In this document: one piece after another, positions 55,103-63,942 of the stretch
Position numbering within the stretch: position 1 is the first letter of the stretch
Layout: each line of letters opens with the position of its first letter
Assembly (NCBI GenBank): GCA_028709805.1
Contig: JAQUTL010000001.1
Coordinates: 279,489 to 343,488, forward strand
From: Victivallaceae bacterium
GTDB taxonomy: Bacteria > Verrucomicrobiota > Lentisphaeria > Victivallales > Victivallaceae
Length of the DNA: 64,000 nt
Direction: 5' to 3'
Notes under the pieces: model-generated
Seen by the model: the letters and a program-made list of their open reading frames with translations, nothing else
Database searches by the model: none
Told to the model about the DNA's origin: nothing
Made by a program: the position numbers and the translations under genes

Positions 55103-56965
55103 ATGAAAAAAAAACTTGCAATCATCTTCGTATTTGCCGCTATCGGCTGTATGGCGCCGGCACGGGAAGTGTCGGGTACGGTGAAAAAAAACGATGGTGC
55201 TCCGGTTCCCGGCGCATTGGTGACTGACGGTATAGCGTGGACGCAAACCGGAAGCGATGGCGAATTCAAAATCGATGTGCGCAACGGACAGAAATTTCTT
55301 ATTCTCCACGAGGCTTCCGAATGGCGCGCCATCTCCCGTTATTTGCCGTTGACCGAAACCGCAAAGTATTCATTTACGGTCACTTCTCTGCAAGAATCCG
55401 GCGGCGGTGCGCCGGTGCGCTTTCTTCAGGTGGCCGATACCGAAACCAGCACATTCGAGTTCGTGCCGGAAGTTCGCCGCATCGCCGACGAATACGGCGC
55501 CGACTTTGTGGTGAACACCGGTGACCTCTGCCGCTTTCCCGGCATTGCCGACCATGCCGAACATTTTACCGCTGCGGCGCTTGGTCGCGAAGTTTTTTTC
55601 ACTGTCGGCAACCACGACATTGTCGCCACGCCGGAAGACGGACGCAACTATCAGGACTATCTCGGCCCCTACTGGTACTCTTTTGAGCGCGGCGGCGTGA
55701 TGTTCATAACCATGGCGATGAATTACGGCGATGTCGCCCTCCCCTACGCTCTTGAGGACTACGGCGACTGGCTGGCCGGACTGCTTAAACTGACCGGCGA
55801 TAAGCCGTATATTCTGCTCGGCCACAATTTGCCGGGTCAGCAGATGCCGCCGGTGATACCGTCGCACAATGGACCGGTGCAGCTTGACAACCGTCTGCTG
55901 GGAATATTTTTCGGCCACTGGCATTTGAATATGGAACTTGGATGCGCCGAACTGAAGGCAAAAGCCTATTGCGTGGCACCGCCGAACAAGGCGGGGATTG
56001 ACCACGATCCGGCGTCGGTCCGGCTGGTCACCGTTTCACCCGGCGGAATCTCCGACGCCAGCATCGTCTATCCTCACAGTCAAGTCCCGTATTTTGAGAT
56101 TACCGGGGCGCCGGTGACGGTCGACGGCGTCAGCTATTTCTGCGACCCGCGCGGCGAAACCTCCGCCGTTGATTCCGATGGCCGGGTGCTGTGGACGGTT
56201 CCGCCGGTGCGTTCCGGCGTTCCTCCGAGCCGGACCGGATGCACCTTTGCCGACGGTGTTTTATATGCCGGCTTCGGTCTCGACCTCAAGGCGATAACGC
56301 CGGACGGCCTGGTGCTGTGGCGCAATACCGAATGGAATGGCAGTCACTCGTTTATGGGCCGGATCACCGTGGCCAATGGCGTGGTCATCTCCGGATCGCA
56401 GTGGCAAGGTATTTTTGCCAATGACGCCGCCACCGGAAAACTGTTGTGGAAATCCGGGATTGAAGACCTGCGCTTCACTACCGCCACGGTGACTTATGCC
56501 GACGGTTCACTGTGGGCCAAGGGATTTAAAAAGGTATACCGCATCGAGCCGAAGACCGGCGAGATTCAAAGAATATACGATATCGGCGTGGAAATTCAGA
56601 CCGCCACTCCGGTGCTGGTGACGACCGACATGCTGATCGTCGGCAGCGCCCGCAGCGGAGTTTATGCGCTGGACAAGTTTTCCGGTGAAACCAAGTGGCA
56701 TTTTGACGGCATGACCGCCGGAATGGTATCCATGGCTCCGTACGGCGGAACGGTTCGCGGCATTGAAGCTCCGCTGGCATTGCAGGACGGCGAACTGTTC
56801 ATTCCGGCGCTGGATGGAAATATCTATGTGCTTGACGTGAAAAATGGCACCATGAAGGAAAAAATAAGCGTCGGAGCTCCGATGCTTGAAGCTCCGACGC
56901 AAATCGGGAAAGATCGCGTCACCGTTGCCACCGTCAACGGCCAGGCGACGGTTAAACGTTTCTGA
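55103..56965 (+). CDS. Exported metallophosphoesterase with N-terminal carboxypeptidase-regulatory-like and C-terminal PQQ-type propeller domains
   Basis: A 620-residue protein with a signal peptide (about 20 residues). Residues 22-95 form a carboxypeptidase-regulatory-like beta domain. A calcineurin-like phosphoesterase follows with metal motifs ADTE, NTGDLC, GNHD, GHN and GHWH. From about 330 onwards there are beta-propeller repeats of the PQQ type (SDGRVLW, PDGLVLW, ATGKLLW, FSGETKW, KNGTMKE). The substrate is not known. An extracytoplasmic phosphatase guided by a propeller is a reasonable reading. Its 3' end overlaps the convergent cytochrome gene by 14 bp. Confidence 0.85.
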   Translation: MKKKLAIIFVFAAIGCMAPAREVSGTVKKNDGAPVPGALVTDGIAWTQTGSDGEFKIDVRNGQKFLILHEASEWRAISRYLPLTETAKYSFTVTSLQESGGGAPVRFLQVADTETSTFEFVPEVRRIADEYGADFVVNTGDLCRFPGIADHAEHFTAAALGREVFFTVGNHDIVATPEDGRNYQDYLGPYWYSFERGGVMFITMAMNYGDVALPYALEDYGDWLAGLLKLTGDKPYILLGHNLPGQQMPPVIPSHNGPVQLDNRLLGIFFGHWHLNMELGCAELKAKAYCVAPPNKAGIDHDPASVRLVTVSPGGISDASIVYPHSQVPYFEITGAPVTVDGVSYFCDPRGETSAVDSDGRVLWTVPPVRSGVPPSRTGCTFADGVLYAGFGLDLKAITPDGLVLWRNTEWNGSHSFMGRITVANGVVISGSQWQGIFANDAATGKLLWKSGIEDLRFTTATVTYADGSLWAKGFKKVYRIEPKTGEIQRIYDIGVEIQTATPVLVTTDMLIVGSARSGVYALDKFSGETKWHFDGMTAGMVSMAPYGGTVRGIEAPLALQDGELFIPALDGNIYVLDVKNGTMKEKISVGAPMLEAPTQIGKDRVTVATVNGQATVKRF

Positions 56966-57617
56966 CCGCGAATGCGCTCCTGAGTTTCCAGATGACGGCG
57001 TCAAACAGCGCGAGCGCAGCCAGAACCGTCCAGAAAATCCGGAACGCTTCGTGATTCACAAAGTCGAAGCCGTAGATTATCTGGTGGAAGAACAGCAGTA
57101 CGACCACTGCGTAAACCAGATAATGCGTCGGTTTCCACTGCTGGAATTTCATTTTCTTCAAAATGAACAACAGACAGAACGTCAGCACTACGATCAGAAG
57201 CACGGCGCCGGCGATGGCGGCGCTGCCCCATTTTCCGTCGGTTGCAAAACCAGAGACCAGCGTGAAAAAATTGTCGTCGTACAGCTTGCTCTTCGCCGCA
57301 AAGACCAATGCAAAATGGAGCAGGACAAAAAACAGCACTGTTCCGCCGAGTTTGCGATGGATTTTGACCAGCAGCAGCTTCGGCAGCAATTTTTCGCTGA
57401 GCCGCCCCTTCCCCATCGTCACCAGCAAAAATACGAACGACAATCCGGCCAGCAGCCCGGCCAGCCGGCCGTAAACCAACATCTGCGTTGCGCCGGAAGC
57501 CTCAAACTGATTGCCGTGTGGAGAATTGACGTTTATCAGAACCCACCAGATGATCACGGCGACGGTTATCGCCGCCGCCGCGATTATCCCGCACCATTTT
57601 TTCAGGGTGTCGGACAT
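56952..57617 (-). CDS. Ferric-reductase-like membrane cytochrome b
   Basis: A 221-residue polytopic protein with six likely helices. Histidines in KIHRKLGG, LLHFALVF, PTHYLVY and FHQIIYG, on consecutive helices, match the heme-binding pattern of the ferric-reductase-like transmembrane domain (MsrQ/NOX group). There is no flavin domain. It lies 12 bp after the rubrerythrin gene, so it may hand electrons across the membrane to that exported protein. That pairing is inference. Confidence 0.78.
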   Translation of the reverse strand: MSDTLKKWCGIIAAAAITVAVIIWWVLINVNSPHGNQFEASGATQMLVYGRLAGLLAGLSFVFLLVTMGKGRLSEKLLPKLLLVKIHRKLGGTVLFFVLLHFALVFAAKSKLYDDNFFTLVSGFATDGKWGSAAIAGAVLLIVVLTFCLLFILKKMKFQQWKPTHYLVYAVVVLLFFHQIIYGFDFVNHEAFRIFWTVLAALALFDAVIWKLRSAFAVRNV

Positions 57618-57629
57618 AATGGGCAGACC

Positions 57630-58247
57630 TTATTTGAAGACTTCAAATTTGTCGCCGGGCGCCGCGCACAAAATGCAGGCGGCAAGCGGTTTGTCAGTGG
57701 TGTAGCCGCACACCGAGCAAACATAGAAGGTCTTGCCGGCCGGTCTCCACTCTTCCATGGCGTTGACCGCCTCGGTGTAGAACTTGGCATGCTCCTTCTC
57801 CGCCTCAAGCGCGAAGGTCAGCGTTTCGATTACTTCCGCCGGTGCGCCTTTGGCTTTGGCGTTGGCGATGAATTCAGGATACATGGTGGTCATCTCATAG
57901 GTTTCGCCCTTGATCCCGTCGCGCAGACTGGCTTCCACGTCAACATATTCCGGCAGCTTCACTTCCGCCTTCGGCTCAACTCCAAGCGACTTCAGCACTC
58001 TGGCGTGCCGGGCCGCATGCAAACTTTCGGCCTTGTGGGTGGCGCGGAACAGCGCTGCAACGCTCTCATAACCATTCTCAGCGGCCTTGGCCGCATACAA
58101 CTCGTATTTGGCCGCGGCGTTCATTTCGCCGTTATAGGCGGACTGAAGATCGGAAACAACCGACGCATCGACTTTTTTCGCCTCGCCGCATCCGGCAAAC
58201 AGCGCACCGGCGGCGATTACCATACCCAACCAACCAATTTTTTTCAT
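57630..58247 (-). CDS. Exported lipoprotein rubrerythrin
   Basis: A 205-residue rubrerythrin. It begins with a lipoprotein signal (MKKIGWLGMVIAAGALFAGC, Cys20 as lipid site) in place of the usual cytoplasmic start. The ferritin-like di-iron domain supplies Glu/His ligands in NGEMNAAAKYE, ESLHAARH, KGETYEM and EAEKEH. A C-terminal rubredoxin-like domain has CSVC and CILC pairs. It should reduce peroxide on the periplasmic side. AAGGAG precedes the ATG. Cotranscribed with the membrane cytochrome. Confidence 0.9.
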   Translation of the reverse strand: MKKIGWLGMVIAAGALFAGCGEAKKVDASVVSDLQSAYNGEMNAAAKYELYAAKAAENGYESVAALFRATHKAESLHAARHARVLKSLGVEPKAEVKLPEYVDVEASLRDGIKGETYEMTTMYPEFIANAKAKGAPAEVIETLTFALEAEKEHAKFYTEAVNAMEEWRPAGKTFYVCSVCGYTTDKPLAACILCAAPGDKFEVFK

Positions 58248-58273
58248 AATAAATTTCTCCTTATGAAATTTTT

Positions 58274-58286
58274 GGGAACCATTCCC
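58274..58286. promoter_or_regulatory. Inverted repeat in the rubrerythrin leader
   Basis: GGGAA-CCA-TTCCC, a perfect 5-bp dyad, lies between the rubrerythrin -10 box and its ribosome site. It may be an operator for a stress regulator or a small mRNA hairpin. Confidence 0.4.
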
Positions 58287-58298
58287 GTTTATCCATTC

Positions 58299-58326
58299 AA
58301 ATTATCACGTCTATTTTAAAATGCAA
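58299..58326 (-). promoter_or_regulatory. Putative rubrerythrin promoter
   Basis: Minus strand TTGCAT (58326-58321), 16-bp spacer, TAATTT (58304-58299), with a leader of about 45 nt. Confidence 0.5.
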
Positions 58327-58349
58327 GCTGGAAAAAATTGACTTTAGGT

Positions 58350-58355
58350 TATACT
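58350..58355 (+). promoter_or_regulatory. Putative mnmG -10 element, leaderless geometry
   Basis: TATACT lies 10 bp before the ATG at 58366. No Shine-Dalgarno is visible between them, and the -35 region is weak. Confidence 0.4.
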
Positions 58356-58365
58356 TTAAATAATT

Positions 58366-60231
58366 ATGAAAAATACTTACGATGTTATTGTAATCGGAGC
58401 CGGACATGCCGGATGTGAAGCCGCTCTGGCCGCCTCCAGACTCGGCGCAGAAACGCTGTTGTTCACGATCAATCTTGACCATATCGGCCAGATGAGCTGC
58501 AATCCCTGCATCGGCGGCATTGCCAAGGGACAGGTGGCGCGGGAGATCGATGCGCTGGGCGGAGCAATGGGGATGGTGGCGGACGCCGCCTGCATCCAGT
58601 TCCGCATGCTGAATCGCTCGAAAGGACAGGCGGTGTGGTCGCCGCGCAGTCAGTGCGACAAAACATGTTACCGTACGGCGATGAAACTTACGCTTGAAAT
58701 GGCGAAAAACCTTGATGTCATTCAGTCGGAAGCGGTGGATTTCATCGTTGAAAACAACGTTTTATGCGGCGTGGTCAATCAGTTCGGCGAAGAGTTCCGC
58801 TGTAAATCGGTCGTAATCACCACCGGAACTTTCCTGAACGGACTGTTGCACTTCGGCATGAGAAGTTTTTCCGGCGGTCGCGCCGGAGACCCGGCGGCGA
58901 CCGAACTGTCAAACGCGCTGAGTGGCCGTCTCGGACTGCGGCTCGGCCGGCTGAAGACCGGCACTCCGCCGCGGGTTTTGGCCAAAACCATTGATTTTTC
59001 GGCAATGGAGGAGCAGGCGTCGGAACACGAAAAAGAAATGTTCAGCCACTGGCAGATACCGGACGCCATGCCCTCCACCATCCGGCGCCGCCTGCCGTGC
59101 TATGGCGTGTATTCAACCGCCGAAACCGCAAAACTGGTGCGTGACAATCTGATGGAGGCACCCCTTTATCAAGGTAAAATAAAAGGCATCGGAACCCGCT
59201 ACTGTCCGTCGTTTGAAGACAAGGTGGTGAGGTTCCCGCACCATGAACGGCATTTGCTCTATCTTGAGCCGGAGGGCGAATACACCGGAGAATATTATCT
59301 TAACGGTATATCCACCAGTTTGCCGCCGCGCATTCAGCACATGATGCTCAAAACAGTGCGCGGTCTGGAAAACGCGGTCATCAGCCGCTACGCCTATGCC
59401 ATAGAATATGACTTTGTGTTTCCGGACCAGATGCGCCGCACCTGCCAGAACAAGCGTTATCCTAATTTGTTCACCGCCGGCCAGATCAACGGCACCAGCG
59501 GTTATGAGGAGGCGGCCGGCCAGGGGCTGGTGGCCGGCTTCAACGCCGCCAGATTCGCCGCCGGACAGCCGCCGGAGGAGCTGCCGCGCTCGACCTCCTA
59601 TATCGGTGTGATGCTGGACGATCTGGTCACCAAGGAAATTACCGAACCCTACCGGCTGTTCACCAGCCGTGCGGAATACCGGCTCCACATACGGCAGGAC
59701 AACGCCGACCTGCGGCTTTGCGAATGGGCCCATGACCGCGGACTGCTGCCGGATGAAAAATACCGTCTTTTCGTCGCTTACCGCGACGGGCTTGAGCGGA
59801 TAACTCAGATGGTGAAAACGGAAAAATATCAGGGCCGCACGCTTTGGGATCACCTCAAACAGACCGGCGGAGACTTTGCGCCGGAAAAGCTGGACTGTCC
59901 GCGCGAACTGCTGCATCTGCCGGACGGCGCCACGGGAGAGCGCATCTACCGCGAACTCGTGATCGCCGCCCACTATGACGGCTATCTTGACCGTGAGGCC
60001 GAGGGCATCCGCAAACTTTCCGATCTTGAGATGTGGACCATTCCTCATGATTTCGACTACGATGCGGTGACCGGACTTGGCAGCGAAGCGCTGATGAAGC
60101 TGAAAAAAATTGCGCCGGTGTCACTGGCGCAGGCGTCGCGGATTGACGGAGTGACGCCGGCCGAACTCGCATTGCTTCAGATTCACCTGTCCCGGCAGCT
60201 CCGGGAAAAGGAGGCCGGACCGCGGCAATGA
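58366..60231 (+). CDS. mnmG: tRNA uridine 5-carboxymethylaminomethyl modification enzyme MnmG
   Basis: A 621-residue MnmG/GidA of normal length. FAD motif VIVIGAGHAGCEAALAASRLG, MSCNPCIGGIAKGQ, the central GTFLNGLLHFG, and the C-terminal helical domain that binds tRNA and MnmE. With MnmE it modifies U34 of several tRNAs. The ABC permease gene overlaps its stop by 4 bp. Confidence 0.96.
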   Translation: MKNTYDVIVIGAGHAGCEAALAASRLGAETLLFTINLDHIGQMSCNPCIGGIAKGQVAREIDALGGAMGMVADAACIQFRMLNRSKGQAVWSPRSQCDKTCYRTAMKLTLEMAKNLDVIQSEAVDFIVENNVLCGVVNQFGEEFRCKSVVITTGTFLNGLLHFGMRSFSGGRAGDPAATELSNALSGRLGLRLGRLKTGTPPRVLAKTIDFSAMEEQASEHEKEMFSHWQIPDAMPSTIRRRLPCYGVYSTAETAKLVRDNLMEAPLYQGKIKGIGTRYCPSFEDKVVRFPHHERHLLYLEPEGEYTGEYYLNGISTSLPPRIQHMMLKTVRGLENAVISRYAYAIEYDFVFPDQMRRTCQNKRYPNLFTAGQINGTSGYEEAAGQGLVAGFNAARFAAGQPPEELPRSTSYIGVMLDDLVTKEITEPYRLFTSRAEYRLHIRQDNADLRLCEWAHDRGLLPDEKYRLFVAYRDGLERITQMVKTEKYQGRTLWDHLKQTGGDFAPEKLDCPRELLHLPDGATGERIYRELVIAAHYDGYLDREAEGIRKLSDLEMWTIPHDFDYDAVTGLGSEALMKLKKIAPVSLAQASRIDGVTPAELALLQIHLSRQLREKEAGPRQ

Positions 60232-61199
60232 GACGGAGACGACGGGAGGAACACGCGTCCGGCTTCTTCTCCGGACTTCTGCGCAAAGTTGTGCATGACC
60301 GCATGGCGTTTGCCGCTCTTCTTGTGGTTTTATTCTATCTTCTGCTGGCAGTGACGATGGAATGTTACGCCGTTGGCTGCCGTATCGCCGGAACCGTGCC
60401 GGTATATGCCGTCGGCAACCAGTCGGAACGGTTCATGCCGCCGTGCCAAGAACACTGGTTTGGCACCGATTATCTGGGCCGGGACGTGTTCTGGCGTTCG
60501 CTGGCTGGAACGGCCACTGCGGTAAAAGTCGGCGTCGTGGCGGCCGGAATTGCCTCGCTGCTTGGCGTTCTGCTGGGGGCGGCGGCCGGATATTACGGAG
60601 GAAGGGTGGATAATTTTGTGGTCTTTTTATACAGCGTTTTCGCTTCAATGCCGACGCTGCTGTTTATTCTGGCGTTTGCACTGCTGGTCAACAAGGGATT
60701 TCTTGCCGCCGACCTCTCCGGCGTGGTGGCGTTTTCGGAAAAATATCTGAACACCGATCCGGGAATGCTCGCGGTGTATCTGGCGATCGGCCTAACCGGA
60801 TGGGTCACGCTGTGCCGGGTGGTGCGCGGTGAAACCCTGCGGCTGCGCGAAGGCGGATACGTTCAGGCGGCGCAACTGGCGGGAGTCGGCTCATGGCGGA
60901 TCGTCATGCGGCACATCGTTCCCAACGTGATGCACCTGATAATCATTTATTTCACGCTGAGATTCGCCTATGCGATCATGACCGAGGTAATCGTCAGTTA
61001 TCTCGGCCTCGGCGTTCAGACGGCGCCGAGCTGGGGCGTGATGATCTCCGACGGCCAGGAGCGTTTGTGGCGCGGAATCTGGTGGGAGGTGGCGGCAGCG
61101 ACGTTTCTGATGTTCTTTCTGGTGCTCGGTCTGCACACTTTGGGCGATAAATTGCGCGACCTCACCGACCCGCGCGGCGAACAGTTGAACAGCCGGTGA
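60228..61199 (+). CDS. ABC transporter permease, DppC/OppC family
   Basis: A 323-residue permease. N-terminal helix, a periplasmic segment with HWFGTDYLGRDVFWR (typical of OppC/DppC), five more helices and the EAA loop (GYVQAAQLAGVGSWRIVMRHIVPN). Substrates are usually oligopeptides or nickel. It stands alone: no binding protein, partner permease or ATPase is in the window. Coupled to mnmG by ATGA. Confidence 0.9.
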   Translation: MRRRRREEHASGFFSGLLRKVVHDRMAFAALLVVLFYLLLAVTMECYAVGCRIAGTVPVYAVGNQSERFMPPCQEHWFGTDYLGRDVFWRSLAGTATAVKVGVVAAGIASLLGVLLGAAAGYYGGRVDNFVVFLYSVFASMPTLLFILAFALLVNKGFLAADLSGVVAFSEKYLNTDPGMLAVYLAIGLTGWVTLCRVVRGETLRLREGGYVQAAQLAGVGSWRIVMRHIVPNVMHLIIIYFTLRFAYAIMTEVIVSYLGLGVQTAPSWGVMISDGQERLWRGIWWEVAAATFLMFFLVLGLHTLGDKLRDLTDPRGEQLNSR

Positions 61200-61220
61200 C
61201 ATAAGGAGGGAAACGGAAAA

Positions 61221-62990
61221 ATGCAGGCGGCAAAATACATTTTCCGGCAGTTGGCCGAATGGGGCGTCAAAGATGTTTTCATGGTCACCGGCGGCGGCGC
61301 GATGTATCTTGACGCGGCGCTGGGTGACGAGCCTCGTCTGCGCTACTTTTGCTGTCTGCACGAACAGGCGTGCGCCATGGCCGCCGAAGGACACGCCAGA
61401 ATCACCAACCGGCCGGGAGTGGTGCTGGTCACCAGCGGACCGGGCGGCGTCAACGCGCTGACCGGAGTCCTTGGAGCGTGGCTGGACTCGGTGCCGATGC
61501 TGGTAATTTCCGGTCAGGTCAAACGCGAAACGATGGCCGGCAGCTATCCCGGTCTGCGGGTGCGCCAGCTCGGAGATCAGGAGTTTGACATTGTGTCGGC
61601 GGTGCGAAGCATGACCAAATACGCCGTCTGCGTTACTGATGCGGCGAAACTCAAACCTGAACTTTGCCGGGCATGGCATGCCGCGCTGTCCGGCCGCCCC
61701 GGACCGGTGTGGCTGGACGTGCCGCTCGACATCCAGAATTCCGAAATCGACGGAGCATTGTTTGACGAGCCTCAAAAGTCTCTCCCATATCCCTCTCCCG
61801 CCCAGCTTGCCGCCGCCGAGACGATGCTTGCCGTCGCCGCCGCGCCGATAATCGTGGCCGGCCGCGGCATACACTGCGCCGGCGCTGAAAAAGAATTTGC
61901 GCGACTGATCGAAAAATTTAACATTCCGGTACTGGCGACGCCGTCTGGAATCGACCTCTTACCGGGAGCGCACCCGCTGAATTACGGGCGGATTGGAATT
62001 ATGGGAAATCGTGCGGCGAACATCATCATGCAGAACTGCGACCTGATGCTGGTGCTGGGAACCCGGATGAGTCTGCGCGCCGTCGGCTACAACTGGGACG
62101 ATCTGGCGCCGAATGCGCGGCGAATCATGGTGGACGTGGACGAGGCGGAACTCGACAAACCGTCATTCCGGGTCGATCTTCCGATTTGCGCCGACGCCGG
62201 AAGTTTCATCCGGTCACTGACGCTTGAACCGCCGCCGCGGCCGGACTGGCTGGCGTACTGCGAACGGATGCGCCGGAAATATCCGGCCGAGCCGGACGGA
62301 CACGACCGGCAAACCGGATATGTTGACAGTTATGTGTTTCCACGTCTGCTGATGCACAGTCTGCCGTCCGATTCCGTGGTGGTCTGCGGCAATGGGACCG
62401 CCTACACCAGCACCTTTCAGTCCATATGCCTGCCGGCGGGAACGACGCTGTTCGCCAATGTCGGATGCGCGTCGATGGGCTACGCGCTTCCGGCGGCGAT
62501 CGGAGCATGTCTGGCCGCGCCCGGACGCACCGTGGCTGCGCTTACCGGCGACGGCAGCATTCAGATGAACCTGCAGGAGCTGGCGACTGTGGCCGGAGCG
62601 AAACTTCCGTTGAAACTGTTTGTCTACAACAATGACGGGTATCTGTCGATCAAATCGACGCAAAAGGCGTTCAACCATGGGAAATATGTTGGCTCCAACC
62701 CGGCGAGCGGCGTCTATCTGCCCGCGCTTGAGCAATTGGCTCCGGCGTTTGGGTTTCGTTATTTTCGCATCGCCAGCCATACGGCGGCGGAAACGCTGCT
62801 GCCGGAGATAATGCGGTGTTCCGGGCCGGTGTTGTGCGAAGTGATGCTGGACCCGGAGGAAAAACTTGAACCCAAAGCGGCTACCGCCGTTACGCCGGAC
62901 GGTCGGCTGGTGTCGCGCCCGCTGGACGACATGACGCCGTTGCTCGACCGCGCCGAATATGAAAACAACCGTTGGAATAAAGGACGTTAA
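61221..62990 (+). CDS. Thiamine-diphosphate-dependent enzyme, acetolactate-synthase-like
   Basis: A 589-residue three-domain ThDP enzyme. The conserved Glu lies in CLHEQACAMAAEGHAR, the ThDP motif is GDGSIQMNLQEL...YNNDGYL. The family includes acetolactate synthase, oxalyl-CoA decarboxylase and enzymes in surface-polysaccharide clusters. Following a GGAGG site and directly preceding an epimerase gene, a role in making an unusual sugar or acyl precursor is likelier than branched-chain amino-acid synthesis; this is inference from the neighbour. Confidence 0.8.
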   Translation: MQAAKYIFRQLAEWGVKDVFMVTGGGAMYLDAALGDEPRLRYFCCLHEQACAMAAEGHARITNRPGVVLVTSGPGGVNALTGVLGAWLDSVPMLVISGQVKRETMAGSYPGLRVRQLGDQEFDIVSAVRSMTKYAVCVTDAAKLKPELCRAWHAALSGRPGPVWLDVPLDIQNSEIDGALFDEPQKSLPYPSPAQLAAAETMLAVAAAPIIVAGRGIHCAGAEKEFARLIEKFNIPVLATPSGIDLLPGAHPLNYGRIGIMGNRAANIIMQNCDLMLVLGTRMSLRAVGYNWDDLAPNARRIMVDVDEAELDKPSFRVDLPICADAGSFIRSLTLEPPPRPDWLAYCERMRRKYPAEPDGHDRQTGYVDSYVFPRLLMHSLPSDSVVVCGNGTAYTSTFQSICLPAGTTLFANVGCASMGYALPAAIGACLAAPGRTVAALTGDGSIQMNLQELATVAGAKLPLKLFVYNNDGYLSIKSTQKAFNHGKYVGSNPASGVYLPALEQLAPAFGFRYFRIASHTAAETLLPEIMRCSGPVLCEVMLDPEEKLEPKAATAVTPDGRLVSRPLDDMTPLLDRAEYENNRWNKGR

Positions 62991-62994
62991 ACAA

Positions 62995-63942
62995 ATGAAA
63001 GAACTTTCCGGAAAATCGATCTTTATGACCGGCGGAACCGGATTTTTCGGCAAAAGCCTGCTGGACTGGCTGCTGGAACGCCGTCTGTTTCCGGAAATCG
63101 TGACGGTCTGCCGCGACCCGGAATCTTTTTTGCGGCGCTATCCGCGATTCGACCGCCCGGAATGGCGTTTCCTGCCGAGCGCGCTGCCGGACGCCGTTCC
63201 GAACCTCTCCGGCAATTTCGACTATGTTATTCATGCGGCAAGCACTCTAAGTTATGCTCCGAACGTCGAGGAATTCGCGGTGGCCAGCGCAGCAAAAATG
63301 ATTGATTTTGCCGCGGCGCACGATGCGAAGTCGCTGTTTATGAGTTCCGGCGCGGTTTACGGCGTCATGACTTCCAAGGTGACGGAAGAAGCTGCGCCGT
63401 CACCGGTATCGCCGTATGGTCGCGGCAAACTGCGCGCCGAGGAGCTGTACCGGGAAAGCGGACTGCCGGCGGTGACCGTCCGGGCCTTTACGCTGGCCGG
63501 GAAACATCAGGACCTCAACCGCGAGTACGCCACCAGCAATTTCATTAAAGCGGCGCTCAAAGGCGAACCGCTGGTCATTACCGGCAGCGGCGACACCGTT
63601 CGCAGCTATCTTTCGGCCGATGACTGGGTGGAATGGAGTCTGGAACTCATGCTGCACGGCTCCGGCGTCTACAATGTCGGCAGCGAAGAGGCGATTACCA
63701 TCCGGGAGCTGGCCGAACTGGTAAACCGGTTTTTCGGCGGCGGCCTTAAAATAATCGACCGCGGCGCCGGACCGGGATCGTTTTATCTTCCGGACACCGG
63801 AAAAATCAGGCGGGACTTCGGCTTGTCGCCCTGCTGTTCCGGTGGGGAAATATTGAAAAAAGTTATAGATTATCATAAACCTGAATCCGTGAAAGAAACA
63901 CCGTGTTTCTCTCATTATTGTTATTATGCTATAAATTTATAG
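62995..63942 (+). CDS. NAD-dependent epimerase/dehydratase (extended SDR)
   Basis: A 315-residue SDR protein: MTGGTGFFGKSLLDWL nucleotide-binding turn, then the serine region MSSGAVYG and the Y-G-R-G-K catalytic Y-x3-K. It should alter a nucleotide sugar. Starts 4 bp after the ThDP-enzyme stop. The last dozen residues (CFSHYCYYAINL) are atypical and lie where the DNA turns AT-rich, so the 3' end may have been recently altered. Confidence 0.85.
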   Translation: MKELSGKSIFMTGGTGFFGKSLLDWLLERRLFPEIVTVCRDPESFLRRYPRFDRPEWRFLPSALPDAVPNLSGNFDYVIHAASTLSYAPNVEEFAVASAAKMIDFAAAHDAKSLFMSSGAVYGVMTSKVTEEAAPSPVSPYGRGKLRAEELYRESGLPAVTVRAFTLAGKHQDLNREYATSNFIKAALKGEPLVITGSGDTVRSYLSADDWVEWSLELMLHGSGVYNVGSEEAITIRELAELVNRFFGGGLKIIDRGAGPGSFYLPDTGKIRRDFGLSPCCSGGEILKKVIDYHKPESVKETPCFSHYCYYAINL

